Shown: positions 5,673 through 12,999, numbered from the stretch's first letter. The stretch: DNA of 12,999 nucleotides from Synechococcaceae cyanobacterium (GCA_947460085.1 CANHGA010000035.1:1-12999), one strand, 5' to 3'. The notes: a model not told the origin generated them from the sequence alone. A program made the numbers and translations.

Positions 5673-7991
5673 ATGCTCAGGGCCATCCACGATCTGGAGC
5701 TCCCACAGCTGGATCAGCAGCTGGATCCAGCTGCCCAGCTCAGGCGCCCGATTCAGGTGCCCGCTGATTATGGGGTGCCCTTGCCCGAGTGGCTGCAGCG
5801 CTGTATTGAGCATGCTCCCCCAGGTTCCGGGGACAGCTGCCCCACCGATGGGGAAGCTCTGCTGGCCGCGGCTTTCGACTTTGCCTACCAACTCCACGAG
5901 GGCCAGTTTCGGGCCACCGGGGAGCCCTACATCATTCATCCGATCGCGGTGGCGGATCTGCTCCGGGATATCGGCGCGAGTCCGGGGGTGATTGCGGCGG
6001 GCTTCCTCCACGACGTTGTCGAGGACACCGACGTCATCCCCGAGGAAATCGAGCAGCATTTTGGGGCGGAGGTGCGGGCCCTGGTGGAGGGTGTCACCAA
6101 GCTGGGCGGCATCCATTTCACGAACCACACCGAAGCCCAGGCGGAAAACCTGCGCCGCATGTTCCTGGCGATGGCCAGTGACATCCGGGTGGTGCTGGTC
6201 AAGCTGGCCGACCGGCTCCACAACATGCGCACCCTGGGTGCCCTCAAGCCCGAGAAGCAGCAGCGCATTGCCCGCGAAACCCGGGAGATCTACGCCCCGT
6301 TGGCCAATCGCCTTGGCATTGGTCGGCTGAAGTGGGAACTCGAGGATCTGGCCTTCAAGATCCTCGAGCCCGAGGCCTTTCGGGATGTGCAGCAGCAGGT
6401 GGCCACCAAGCGCAGTGAGCGCGAGGAGCGCTTGGGGGTCACGGTGCAGCTGCTGCGCGATCGCCTCGCCGCCGTGGGCCTGGATGGGGTGGAGGTGAGT
6501 GGCCGGCCGAAGCACCTCTATGGCATCTGGAGCAAGATGCAACGCCAGCAGAAGGCCTTCCACGAGATCTTCGATGTGGCGGCCCTGCGGATCCTTTGCC
6601 CGAATCTGGAGAGTTGTTATCGGGCCCTGGCGGTGGTGCACGACACCTTCCGTCCCATCCCTGGCCGCTTTAAGGACTACATCGGCCTGCCCAAGCCCAA
6701 TGGTTACCAGTCGCTGCACACGGCGGTGATCGGCCGCCACCGGCCCATTGAGGTGCAGATCCGCACCGCCGACATGCACCAGATGGCGGAGTACGGCATT
6801 GCCGCCCACTGGAAATACAAGGAAGGGGGCTCCCCCGCCAGTGCGGGCGATACCGAGCGCTTCAACTGGCTGCGCCAGCTGGTGGATTGGCAGAAAGATG
6901 ACGGGGGCCAGGACAGCAGCGACTACCTCGCCTCGATCAAGGAAGACCTCTTCGATGAGGAGGTGTTTGTGTTCACCCCCAATGGCGATGTGGTGGGCCT
7001 GCGTAAGGGCTCCACAGCCGTGGATTTTGCCTATCGGATCCACTCCGAGATCGGCAACCATTGCCAGGGGGTGCGGATCAACGATCGGCTGTGCCCCCTG
7101 GCAACGCCCCTCCAGAACGGCGATTTCGTGCAGGTGATCACCGCCAAGGCGGCCCATCCCAGCCTCGATTGGTTGAACTTCGTGGCCACCCCCACGGCCC
7201 GCAATCGCGTCCGCCAGTGGTATAAGCGCAGCCACCGCGACGAGAACATCAGCCGCGGCACCGAGATGCTCGAGCGCGAGTTGGGCCGGGATGGCTTTGA
7301 TGCCCTGCTCCACGGGGAGGCGATGGCCAAGGTGGCCAAGCGCTGCAACCTGGTCGGCACGGAAGATCTGTTGGCGTCCCTCGGCTTTGGTGGGGTCACC
7401 CTGCAGCAGGTGATCAACCGCCTGCGCGAAGAAATCCGCCTGGCCTCCGCAGCGGCTGCCCCGGTGCTTAGCAATGAGCAGGTGGCAGCGGGGGTGGGTA
7501 CGGCCCATGCCGGCCATCCAGCCCCCCTGGCCCCCGGCGGCGCGAGTCCGATCCAGGGTTTGGAGGGTTTGGATTACCGCCTCGGCGGCTGCTGTAGCCC
7601 CTTGCCGGGCGAGGGGATCGTGGGGGCGGTGGCCCTGGGCAACCACGGCATCACCATCCACCGTCAAGATTGCGCCAACGTGGCCCAAGTGCCTGCGGAG
7701 CGGCGGTTGCTGGTGGATTGGAATCCGGCTTCAACGGCCCAAAACCGCCGCTACCCCGTACAGCTGAGGATCGAGGTGCTGGACCGCGTCGGCGTTCTCA
7801 AAGACATCCTGATGCGCCTCTCCGACCACCGCATCAACGTCAGTGATGCCCGGGTGCGCACCGCCGCAGGCAAGCCTGCCCGGATTGATTTGCGCGTGGA
7901 ACTGGACAGCGCCACCCAGCTCACCAACACCATGAACCAAATCGGTTCGATGGCCGATGTGCTCGACATCTGCCGGATGGGGATTGGTTGA
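5673..7991 (+). CDS. relA: Bifunctional (p)ppGpp synthetase/hydrolase (Rel/SpoT homologue)
   Basis: Stringent-response enzyme that makes (p)ppGpp from ATP and GTP/GDP and degrades it. The chain has 772 residues from the ATG at 5673. A GTG at 5631 would add 14 residues, and neither start has a strong ribosome-binding site. Domain order is standard. The HD hydrolase (about 60-215) has H89, HDVVED (113-118) and D180, so hydrolysis should be active. The synthetase (about 270-385) has RFKD (332-335) and NGYQSLHT (343-350); the RxKD form is that of bifunctional enzymes, not E. coli RelA. A TGS domain follows from about 429 (EEVFVFTPNGDVVGLRKG), then a helical region, a conserved-cysteine segment GGCCSPLPG (638-646) and a C-terminal ACT domain (about 693-772). 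The gene is divergent from the ABC ATPase gene. It is probably the only long Rel enzyme of the organism, as is typical of cyanobacteria; that is family knowledge, not seen here. Confidence 0.96.
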   Translation: MLRAIHDLELPQLDQQLDPAAQLRRPIQVPADYGVPLPEWLQRCIEHAPPGSGDSCPTDGEALLAAAFDFAYQLHEGQFRATGEPYIIHPIAVADLLRDIGASPGVIAAGFLHDVVEDTDVIPEEIEQHFGAEVRALVEGVTKLGGIHFTNHTEAQAENLRRMFLAMASDIRVVLVKLADRLHNMRTLGALKPEKQQRIARETREIYAPLANRLGIGRLKWELEDLAFKILEPEAFRDVQQQVATKRSEREERLGVTVQLLRDRLAAVGLDGVEVSGRPKHLYGIWSKMQRQQKAFHEIFDVAALRILCPNLESCYRALAVVHDTFRPIPGRFKDYIGLPKPNGYQSLHTAVIGRHRPIEVQIRTADMHQMAEYGIAAHWKYKEGGSPASAGDTERFNWLRQLVDWQKDDGGQDSSDYLASIKEDLFDEEVFVFTPNGDVVGLRKGSTAVDFAYRIHSEIGNHCQGVRINDRLCPLATPLQNGDFVQVITAKAAHPSLDWLNFVATPTARNRVRQWYKRSHRDENISRGTEMLERELGRDGFDALLHGEAMAKVAKRCNLVGTEDLLASLGFGGVTLQQVINRLREEIRLASAAAAPVLSNEQVAAGVGTAHAGHPAPLAPGGASPIQGLEGLDYRLGGCCSPLPGEGIVGAVALGNHGITIHRQDCANVAQVPAERRLLVDWNPASTAQNRRYPVQLRIEVLDRVGVLKDILMRLSDHRINVSDARVRTAAGKPARIDLRVELDSATQLTNTMNQIGSMADVLDICRMGIG
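5717..5734. repeat. Perfect 18-bp palindrome in the 5' part of the Rel gene
   Basis: GCAGCTGGATCCAGCTGC reads the same on both strands. It lies 45 bases past the chosen Rel start and about 130 bases upstream of the divergent ABC start. A partial copy (CAGCTGGATCAG) lies directly before it at 5706-5717, and a further CAGCT follows at 5736-5740, so the block is a cluster of AGCTGG units. In mRNA it could fold into a 7-bp hairpin with a GAUC loop. It encodes QLDPA in the variable N-terminal tail, where protein constraint is low. Function is unknown and it may simply reflect repeated codons. Confidence 0.6.
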
Positions 7992-8088
7992 ACCCCCCTT
8001 GCTTGATTGGTTGGCAGCCCAGTGGCCTTCGCTACAGATGGGTCCGGGTTGTGTGATTACAACGGCTCCAGCCTTCGCGAGCCCAGCC

Positions 8089-8274
8089 ATGACCGCCGAG
8101 CAAGCGGCCCAACTGATTGACAGCACCCTCGACCTGGTGCACCAGCGCCTCCAAGACCTGCAGGCCCAATCCCTGGCTGCCGAGCAGCGGGCCCTGGCGG
8201 CGGAATTTCGCGAATGGCGCCATCCCAGTGGGGGCCATATCGATCTGATGGTGTTCCCCGGCCTGGCCAGCTAA
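8089..8274 (+). CDS. Small hypothetical protein, 61 residues, unrecognised
   Basis: I do not recognise this family. The protein would be cytosolic: no signal peptide or membrane segment is seen. Residues 3-44 look like one long amphipathic helix rich in Ala, Gln, Leu and Glu (AEQAAQLIDSTLDLVHQRLQDL), possibly a coiled coil. A short tail with HPSGGHIDLMVFPGL follows. The ATG at 8089 is chosen because the helix starts directly after it. An in-frame ATG at 8038 would add 17 residues of unremarkable sequence. The gene lies 97 bases after the Rel stop and ends 16 bases before mnmE, on the same strand, so it is probably cotranscribed with one or both. Evidence that it is real is its position, filling the gap in the gene row, and its helix-like residue pattern. 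There is no homology evidence. Confidence 0.6.
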   Translation: MTAEQAAQLIDSTLDLVHQRLQDLQAQSLAAEQRALAAEFREWRHPSGGHIDLMVFPGLAS

Positions 8275-8290
8275 CCGCTGAAATGGGGTG

Positions 8291-9691
8291 ATGGTTTCCT
8301 CCATCGGCTCCGACCTTCCCCACGACCACGGCTTTGACACCATCGCGGCCATTGCCACGGCGGTGGCTCCGGGGGAGGGCAGCGTGGCCATCGTGCGGAT
8401 CTCCGGGCCAGGGGCGGAAGCTATCGGGCAGCAGTTGTTTGTGGCCCCAGGCCGCCAAAGCTGGGAGAGCCATCGGGTGCTCTACGGCCACGTGGTGGAT
8501 CCCGCCAGCCAGCAGCGGGTGGATGAAGCCTTGCTGTTGTTGATGCGGGCCCCCCGCAGCTTCACCCGGGAAACCGTGGTGGAGCTCCATTGCCATGGCG
8601 GCCTCGTGGCGGTGCAGGGGGTGCTGGAGCTGGTGCTTGCGGCGGGGGCGAGGCGAGCCCTGCCAGGGGAATTCACCCAGCGGGCTTTCCTGAACGGGCG
8701 CCTGGATCTCACCCGGGCAGAAGCCATTAGTGAGATGGTGTGTTCCCGCAGCCGCCGGGCTGCCCAGCTGGCCATGGCGGGCATGGATGGCGGGTTGCAG
8801 CAGCAAATCAGCGCCCTGCGGGAGCGCTTGCTGGATCAGTTGGCCGAACTGGAGGCGCGGGTTGATTTCGAGGAGGATCTGCCGCCCCTCGATGGCCAGG
8901 CCGTGGTGGCGGAACTCACGGCCGTGATGGCTGCCTTGGAGCACCTGGTGGTGCAGGCCCGTCAGGGCGAGCTGCTGCGCGAAGGCCTGCGGGTGGCGAT
9001 CGTGGGCCGGCCCAATGTGGGCAAATCCAGCCTGCTCAACCTGCTCAGCCAGAGGCAGCGGGCCATCGTGACCGACCTCCCTGGCACCACCCGCGATCTG
9101 CTCGAGAGCCAGTTGGTGCTGGAAGGCGTACCCCTCACCCTGCTCGATACCGCCGGCATCCGCCCCACCGACGACCGGGTGGAGCAGCTGGGCATTGATC
9201 GCAGCCTGGAGGCCCTCGTCAGTGCCGATCTGGTGCTGCTGCTGTTTGATCTCACCGCCGGTTGGACCGCTGCCGACCAGGCCCTGCGCGACCTGGTGCC
9301 CGAGGGGGCGGCCCTGGTGGTGGCGGGCAACAAGCTCGACCAATGGGTGGGACCGAAGCCAACCGACCCAGCCAACGACCCGGCCGATGGCCGATTTAGC
9401 GCCCTCACCGGCGCGGGCCGCGATGCCCTGGTGGCCCTGCTGCTGGAGCGCTGTGGAGCGGGCCCCCTGGAAGGGCTCCAGGTGGCCCTCAATGCCCGTC
9501 AGCGCGATCTGGCGGCCGCGGCGGCGACCAGCCTGGAGCGCTCCCTCGAGGCGGCGGAGCAGCAGCTGCCTTGGGATTTTTGGACCATTGATCTGCGCTC
9601 GGCGGTTTACAGCCTGGGGGAGATCACTGGTGAAGAGGTGAGCGAGGCCGTGCTCGATCGTGTGTTTTCCCGTTTCTGCATCGGCAAATAG
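8291..9691 (+). CDS. mnmE: tRNA uridine-5-carboxymethylaminomethyl(34) modification GTPase MnmE
   Basis: With MnmG, this GTPase builds the cmnm5 group on the wobble uridine (U34) of certain tRNAs, using a formyl-tetrahydrofolate-derived carbon. The 466 residues are of normal length. The N-terminal folate-binding domain (about 15-130) opens with DTIAAIATA and contains LPGEFTQRAFLNGRLDL (124-140). The central helical domain is interrupted by the G domain with GRPNVGKS (239-246), TTRD (266-269), DTAG (286-289), NKLD (347-350) and SAL (370-372). The C-terminus is the conserved FCIGK (462-466) carrying the functional Cys. In the N-domain the common FTGED stretch reads FTRET (91-95), a small deviation. 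The ATG at 8291 is preceded directly by an in-frame GTG (8288); either could start it. It follows the small protein gene by 16 bases. Confidence 0.97.
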   Translation: MVSSIGSDLPHDHGFDTIAAIATAVAPGEGSVAIVRISGPGAEAIGQQLFVAPGRQSWESHRVLYGHVVDPASQQRVDEALLLLMRAPRSFTRETVVELHCHGGLVAVQGVLELVLAAGARRALPGEFTQRAFLNGRLDLTRAEAISEMVCSRSRRAAQLAMAGMDGGLQQQISALRERLLDQLAELEARVDFEEDLPPLDGQAVVAELTAVMAALEHLVVQARQGELLREGLRVAIVGRPNVGKSSLLNLLSQRQRAIVTDLPGTTRDLLESQLVLEGVPLTLLDTAGIRPTDDRVEQLGIDRSLEALVSADLVLLLFDLTAGWTAADQALRDLVPEGAALVVAGNKLDQWVGPKPTDPANDPADGRFSALTGAGRDALVALLLERCGAGPLEGLQVALNARQRDLAAAAATSLERSLEAAEQQLPWDFWTIDLRSAVYSLGEITGEEVSEAVLDRVFSRFCIGK

Positions 9692-9709
9692 GACCCCCGG
9701 GGCTATAAG
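9681..9709 (+). promoter_or_regulatory. Candidate sigma-70-type promoter before the exported-protein/nadC pair
   Basis: TATAAG at 9704-9709 is a good -10 hexamer (five of six consensus bases) in otherwise GC-rich DNA. TCGGCA at 9681-9686, with a 17-base spacer, matches four of six -35 bases. It overlaps the last codons of mnmE and would start transcription near 9716, leaving a leader of about 20 bases to the ATG at 9737. This is only a sequence match. Confidence 0.35.
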
Positions 9710-9736
9710 GCCCAAAGGTTTTTGCCTTGCTCCTCC

Positions 9737-10588
9737 ATGCACGCCCTGGTCGACCGTTCGCCTGCCGTGTTGATGGCCCTGGCCCTGGCCACGCAGGCTT
9801 CGGCACTGATAGCGGCAGCGATACCGGCGGCGCGGGCCCAGGCGGCCCCATCAGCCCCCTTGGGTTGTCCGGCCCCCCAGCTCGGTGGCTATGTGGTGGC
9901 GGGCCAGGGGCGCAAGGGCGTGACCCCCTTGGCGGAATTGGGCCAGGAGCGTTGGCTGCCCAATGGCCGCATTGAAGGGGTGCGCTTTAGCCGCCAGGGG
10001 AAGTTGTTTGCGGAGCAGCGCTACCTCGCTAGCTATGCCGTGATGCCGGGCTGTTGGGTGGCGGTGCAGCGGGCGGATCGCTCCGGGCTGATGCCGTCCC
10101 AAGTTGCCCTCGATGGGGCAGGGCGGCCCAAGGTGGGGATCAGCACCACCGCCGGGGTGGTGTTCACCTCCCAATACCTTCCCCAGCCCGAACGCCCCTG
10201 CACCGTCAGCCAATTGGATGGTTTGGTGATCAGCCAGCAGCAGGGCTTCACTTTCAAGTCAGCCCCTGCCCAGTCAGGCCCTACGCAGGGCGGCCCATCC
10301 CAGTCAGGCAGCTGGCAGCCCAACGCCGTGATCCAGCGTGAATATTGGCGTGGCGGCAAGGTGAGCGGCCTGGCCGTGTCCAGCTATGGCGGCAAACTCC
10401 AGCGGGCTCCCTACACCGGCAGCTTGACCTTGGAGGCCCATTGCCTGGGGCGGCTGCGGGAGGTGGATGGCTTGGGGGCCGTCTACAACTACCGGGTTGT
10501 GCTGCTCGCTTCGGGGGCCGGCTACCTCTACATCCAGAGCGATCCCGCTGATCTCACCGTGGGCTACCTGGCCCACCAGCGACCCTGA
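9737..10588 (+). CDS. Exported hypothetical protein, unrecognised
   Basis: I do not recognise the family of this 283-residue protein. The N-terminus looks like a Sec signal peptide: a short start (MHALVDRS), a long hydrophobic stretch (about 9-31) and possible cleavage after ARA (34) or AQA (36). There is no lipobox. The mature part is likely periplasmic or outer-membrane-associated. It has four cysteines (44, 106, 155, 236) that could form disulfides, many short strand-like segments, and repeated GG/G-rich turns. A Gln/Ser/Gly/Pro-rich stretch (176-194) looks like a flexible linker separating a first part (about 40-170) from a second (195-283). The ATG at 9737 is preferred; a TTG at 9722 would only lengthen the region before the hydrophobic core. 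Its TGA shares a base with the nadC ATG (TGATG), so the two are probably translated together, although an exported protein has no obvious role in NAD synthesis. Confidence 0.8.
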   Translation: MHALVDRSPAVLMALALATQASALIAAAIPAARAQAAPSAPLGCPAPQLGGYVVAGQGRKGVTPLAELGQERWLPNGRIEGVRFSRQGKLFAEQRYLASYAVMPGCWVAVQRADRSGLMPSQVALDGAGRPKVGISTTAGVVFTSQYLPQPERPCTVSQLDGLVISQQQGFTFKSAPAQSGPTQGGPSQSGSWQPNAVIQREYWRGGKVSGLAVSSYGGKLQRAPYTGSLTLEAHCLGRLREVDGLGAVYNYRVVLLASGAGYLYIQSDPADLTVGYLAHQRP

Positions 10589-11466
10589 TGCAACCCGTTT
10601 GCGCTGCTGCGCTGATCGCCAACCCTGCCCTGGAGACCTCCCTGCGGGCCTGGCTCAGCGAAGATGTGGGCCGGGGGGATCTCACCGCACCAGCCCTGGT
10701 TGGGGTGCGCGGTAGGGGTTCGTGGATCGCCAAGCAAGCCGGCATTTTCTGCGGGGGTGTGTTGGTGGAACCGCTGTTTCAGCTGCTGGATCCGGCCGTG
10801 ACGGTCCAGCTGTTGGTGGCCGATGGGGAGGCGGTGGCGGCGGGCGAAGCGCTCCTGCGGCTCGACGGTCCAGCGGCGGCTTTGGTGGCGGGGGAACGCA
10901 CCGCCCTCAACCTGGCCATGCGGCTGTCCGGGATCGCTACCGCCACGGCCCTCTTGGTGGCTGAGCTGGAGGGCTCGGGGGTGGCCCTGGCCGATACCCG
11001 CAAAACCACCCCTGGTTTGAGGCTGCTGGAGAAATATGCCGGGCGCTGCGGGGGCGGGCGCAACCACCGCATGGGCCTCGACGACGCGGCCATGCTCAAG
11101 GAAAACCACCTGGCCTGGTCAGGGGGCGTGGGCCCGGCGGTGGCGGCGGTGCGGCTCCAGGCCCCGTGGCCGGCGCGGGTGATTGTGGAGGCCGAAACCG
11201 CTGCCGAGGCGCTGGCGGCGGTGGAAGCCGGTGCCGATGGCGTGCTGCTGGATGAATTCAGACCGGCGGCATTGGCGGCGCTGGTGCCCCAGTTGCGGGC
11301 CGAGGCAGCCAGGCTTGGCCGGGTTGTGGTGCTGGAGGCTTCTGGGGTGCAGCCCGAGCAGCTCAAGGCCTATGCCGCCACCGGTATTGATCTGATTTCC
11401 ACCAGTGCCCCGATCACCCGCAGCCCCTGGCTGGATTTGAGCATGCGCTTTGATCCGGTCCTTTGA
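10588..11466 (+). CDS. nadC: Nicotinate-nucleotide pyrophosphorylase (quinolinate phosphoribosyltransferase)
   Basis: Cytosolic enzyme that joins quinolinate with PRPP to give nicotinate mononucleotide, CO2 and pyrophosphate, the third step of de novo NAD synthesis. The 292 residues are of normal length. Family motifs are EDVGRGDLT (25-33), GERTALNL (102-109), DTRKTTPGLR (136-145) and KYAGRCGGGRNHRMGL (149-164), which supplies substrate-binding Arg and His residues. These are followed by KENH (171-174), VEAET (200-204), LLDEF (220-224, where many homologues have LLDNM) and LEASG (249-253). The start codon overlaps the stop of the exported protein by one base, which favours this ATG. No nadA or nadB lies in the window. 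argS follows after 79 bases with no clear terminator between them. Confidence 0.97.
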   Translation: MQPVCAAALIANPALETSLRAWLSEDVGRGDLTAPALVGVRGRGSWIAKQAGIFCGGVLVEPLFQLLDPAVTVQLLVADGEAVAAGEALLRLDGPAAALVAGERTALNLAMRLSGIATATALLVAELEGSGVALADTRKTTPGLRLLEKYAGRCGGGRNHRMGLDDAAMLKENHLAWSGGVGPAVAAVRLQAPWPARVIVEAETAAEALAAVEAGADGVLLDEFRPAALAALVPQLRAEAARLGRVVVLEASGVQPEQLKAYAATGIDLISTSAPITRSPWLDLSMRFDPVL

Positions 11467-11545
11467 GTTTGCCCTGGGCGAAGGCCCTTGGGGCGGCGCG
11501 GGATGATCGGAGGGATTTGCTGCCGCCGCTGCGGTTTTCGGCCCC

Positions 11546-12999
11546 ATGCTCCGCATCGCCCAAACCTTGCACAGCCAGCTGTTGGCGGCCATGGAGCGGG
11601 CCTTCCCCGAGGCGGCGGCCCAGGCTGAGGCGGCCGGCAAGCCCCTCGACCCCCAGCTCGCTGCAGCCAGCAAGCCGGAATTTGGTGATTTCCAGGCCAA
11701 TGGGGCCTTGCCCCTGGCCAAGCCCCTAGGCCAGGCCCCGCGCCAGATCGCTGCGGCGATTGTGGAGCAGCTGGCGGCTGATCCTGGGTTTGCCGAGCTC
11801 TGCGAAGCGCCCCAGATCGCCGGACCTGGCTTCATCAACCTCACCCTGCGACCTGAGCTGCTGGCGGCTGAAGTGGAGGCTCGCCTCGGGGATCCCCGGC
11901 TGGGGGTGCCCAGGGTCAGTGGTCCCGGCGCCAGCGTTTCCGGCGACGGGGACGACGACGGGGGTGCTGGGACGCCGGTGATTGTTGATTTTTCCAGCCC
12001 CAACATTGCCAAGGAAATGCATGTGGGGCACCTGCGCTCCACGATCATTGGCGACTCCCTGGCGCGGGTGCTCGAGTTCCGCGGCCACCCGGTGCTCCGG
12101 CTCAACCACGTGGGCGACTGGGGGACCCAGTTCGGGATGCTGATCACCCACCTCAAGCAGGTGGCTCCCCAGGTGCTGGAGACAGCCGATGCGGTGGATC
12201 TGGGGGATCTGGTCGCCTTCTATCGCCAGGCCAAGCAGCGCTTCGACGGGGACGAAGCCTTCCAAACCACCTCCCGGGAGGAGGTGGTGAAGTTGCAGGG
12301 GGGCGATCCGATCAGCCGCAAGGCCTGGCAACTGCTCTGTGATCAGTCGCGCCGCGAATTCCAGACCATCTACGACCGCCTCGACATTCGTCTCACCGAG
12401 CGCGGCGAATCCTTCTACAACCCCTACCTCGAAGCCGTCGTTACTGGCCTGGATGCTTCCGGCTTGCTGGTGGTGGATGAAGGGGCCCGCTGCGTGTTCC
12501 TGGAGGGCGTGAGCGGCAAAGACGGCAATCCCCTGCCGGTGATCGTGCAGAAAACCGATGGGGGCTTTAATTACGCCACTACTGATCTGGCGGCGATTCG
12601 CTATCGCTTTGGGGCCGCCCCTGGGGGGGATGGCGCCCGGCGGGTGATCTATGTGACCGATTCAGGCCAGGCCAACCATTTCGCTGGGGTGTTCCAGGTG
12701 GCCCGGCGGGCGGGCTGGATCCCGGCGGATGGTCGGCTGGAGCATGTGCCGTTTGGGCTGGTTCAGGGAGAGGACGGCAAGAAGCTCAAGACCCGCTCTG
12801 GCGACACGGTGCGGCTCAAGGATCTGCTCGATGAGGCTGTCGAGCGCTCCAAAGCCGATCTGTGTCGGCGCCTGCAGGAGGAGGAGCGCAGCGAAGACGA
12901 GGCCTTCATCGAGCAGGTGGCCACCACCGTGGGTCTGGCGGCTGTGAAGTACGCCGACCTCAGCCAGAACCGGAACACCAACTACCAGTTCAGCTTTGA
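11546..12999 (+). CDS. argS: Arginyl-tRNA synthetase, C-terminus cut by window edge
   Basis: Class I synthetase that charges tRNA-Arg with arginine. From the ATG at 11546 the frame stays open to the last base, giving 484 complete residues plus two bases of the next codon (GA, so Asp or Glu). About 600 residues are expected, so most of the anticodon-binding domain is missing. The N-terminal additional domain has KPEFGDFQANGALPLAK. The catalytic core has DFSSPNIAKEMHVGH with the HIGH-type motif HVGH at 159-162, then NHVGDWGTQFGMLI. The KMSKS position is the ArgS variant GEDGKKLKTRSGDTV (408-422). A Gly/Ser/Asp-rich insert (about 123-144) sits between the N-terminal and catalytic domains. The TGA at 12997-12999 is in another frame and is not its stop. 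Similarity to marine and freshwater Synechococcus ArgS, as I recall it, is high throughout. Confidence 0.97.
   Translation, partial: MLRIAQTLHSQLLAAMERAFPEAAAQAEAAGKPLDPQLAAASKPEFGDFQANGALPLAKPLGQAPRQIAAAIVEQLAADPGFAELCEAPQIAGPGFINLTLRPELLAAEVEARLGDPRLGVPRVSGPGASVSGDGDDDGGAGTPVIVDFSSPNIAKEMHVGHLRSTIIGDSLARVLEFRGHPVLRLNHVGDWGTQFGMLITHLKQVAPQVLETADAVDLGDLVAFYRQAKQRFDGDEAFQTTSREEVVKLQGGDPISRKAWQLLCDQSRREFQTIYDRLDIRLTERGESFYNPYLEAVVTGLDASGLLVVDEGARCVFLEGVSGKDGNPLPVIVQKTDGGFNYATTDLAAIRYRFGAAPGGDGARRVIYVTDSGQANHFAGVFQVARRAGWIPADGRLEHVPFGLVQGEDGKKLKTRSGDTVRLKDLLDEAVERSKADLCRRLQEEERSEDEAFIEQVATTVGLAAVKYADLSQNRNTNYQFSF

Noticed and set aside
3838..6464. HIP1 sites (GCGATCGC) at 3838-3845 and 6457-6464 as a freshwater-cyanobacterial signature
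   Set aside because: Two copies in 13 kb of GC-rich DNA are not clearly above chance, so they do not help to place the organism.
5586..7688. Very long minus-strand open frame (700 codons) opposite the Rel gene
   Set aside because: It is fully antisense to a strongly conserved gene, has a His/Gln/Gly/Ala-rich composition typical of reverse-complemented GC-rich codons, and shows no family motif.
7982..8013. Direct repeat GATTGGTTG at 7982-7990 and 8005-8013 around the end of the Rel gene
   Set aside because: It is only nine bases, the first copy is inside the conserved Rel C-terminus, and there are no insertion-like features. It is likely chance.
9692..9723. GC-rich symmetric stretch followed by TTTTT after mnmE as a terminator
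   Set aside because: The possible stem (GGGC/GCCC) is only four pairs and the T-run is separated from it by several bases. The TATAAG inside it fits a promoter better.
8057..9742. Long minus-strand open frame (561 codons) opposite mnmE
   Set aside because: Same reason: antisense to mnmE with all GTPase motifs on the plus strand, and biased composition from GC-rich third positions.
11472..11492. Small hairpin (GGGC-GAAG-GCCC) downstream of nadC as a terminator
   Set aside because: The stem core is four pairs plus an imperfect extension and is followed by GC-rich DNA, not a T-run.
11463..11729. Plus-strand frame of 88 codons between nadC and argS
   Set aside because: It overlaps the start of argS in another frame and its sequence is Pro/Ser/Arg-rich without pattern. 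The argS frame is clearly the coding one.
12997..12999. TGA at the last three bases as the argS stop codon
   Set aside because: It is out of frame. In the argS frame the last bases are TTT then GA, so the gene continues past the window.

Overview
The window looks like ordinary chromosomal DNA from a GC-rich picocyanobacterium of the Synechococcus/Cyanobium type. This is an inference from three things: the protein sequences (ArgS, the Rel/SpoT homologue, Usp and MnmE all read as cyanobacterial), the very high G+C at third codon positions, and the housekeeping gene order. No rRNA, tRNA, CRISPR array, insertion sequence, integrase or toxin-antitoxin pair was seen. Almost every base belongs to a recognisable gene, and no stretch longer than 300 bases lacks one.

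Layout. At the left edge (1-58) there is only a fragment that cannot be assigned. Next comes a clear intrinsic terminator (57-80), which ends pgk (phosphoglycerate kinase, minus strand, 106-1311). Divergent from pgk is a tightly packed plus-strand group: a UspA-type stress protein (1458-1832), the circularly permuted ribosome-assembly GTPase YlqF/RbgA (1832-2758) and an RluA-family 23S rRNA pseudouridine synthase (2755-3966). Neighbouring genes here share stop/start codons. The RluA reading frame runs without a stop into a C-terminal Nif11-like domain, which is the most unusual feature of the window. Convergent with it is a minus-strand gene for a fused double ATPase of a peptide/nickel-type (Dpp/Opp-like) ABC importer (3988-5589), with no permease or binding protein nearby.

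From 5673 to the right edge all genes lie on the plus strand: a bifunctional (p)ppGpp synthetase/hydrolase (5673-7991), an unrecognised 61-residue protein (8089-8274), the tRNA-modification GTPase MnmE (8291-9691), an unrecognised exported protein (9737-10588) whose stop codon overlaps the start of nadC (quinolinate phosphoribosyltransferase, 10588-11466), and argS (arginyl-tRNA synthetase, 11546 to the edge), which is cut by the window after 484 residues.

The functional theme is translation and growth control: 50S assembly, rRNA and tRNA modification, aminoacylation and the stringent response, together with glycolysis/Calvin cycle (Pgk) and NAD synthesis (NadC). I found no convincing new multi-gene system. 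The points worth a second look are the RluA-Nif11 fusion, the exported protein coupled to nadC, the small protein before mnmE, the orphan ABC ATPase, an 18-bp perfect palindrome in the 5' part of the Rel gene, and a low-complexity insert in ArgS.
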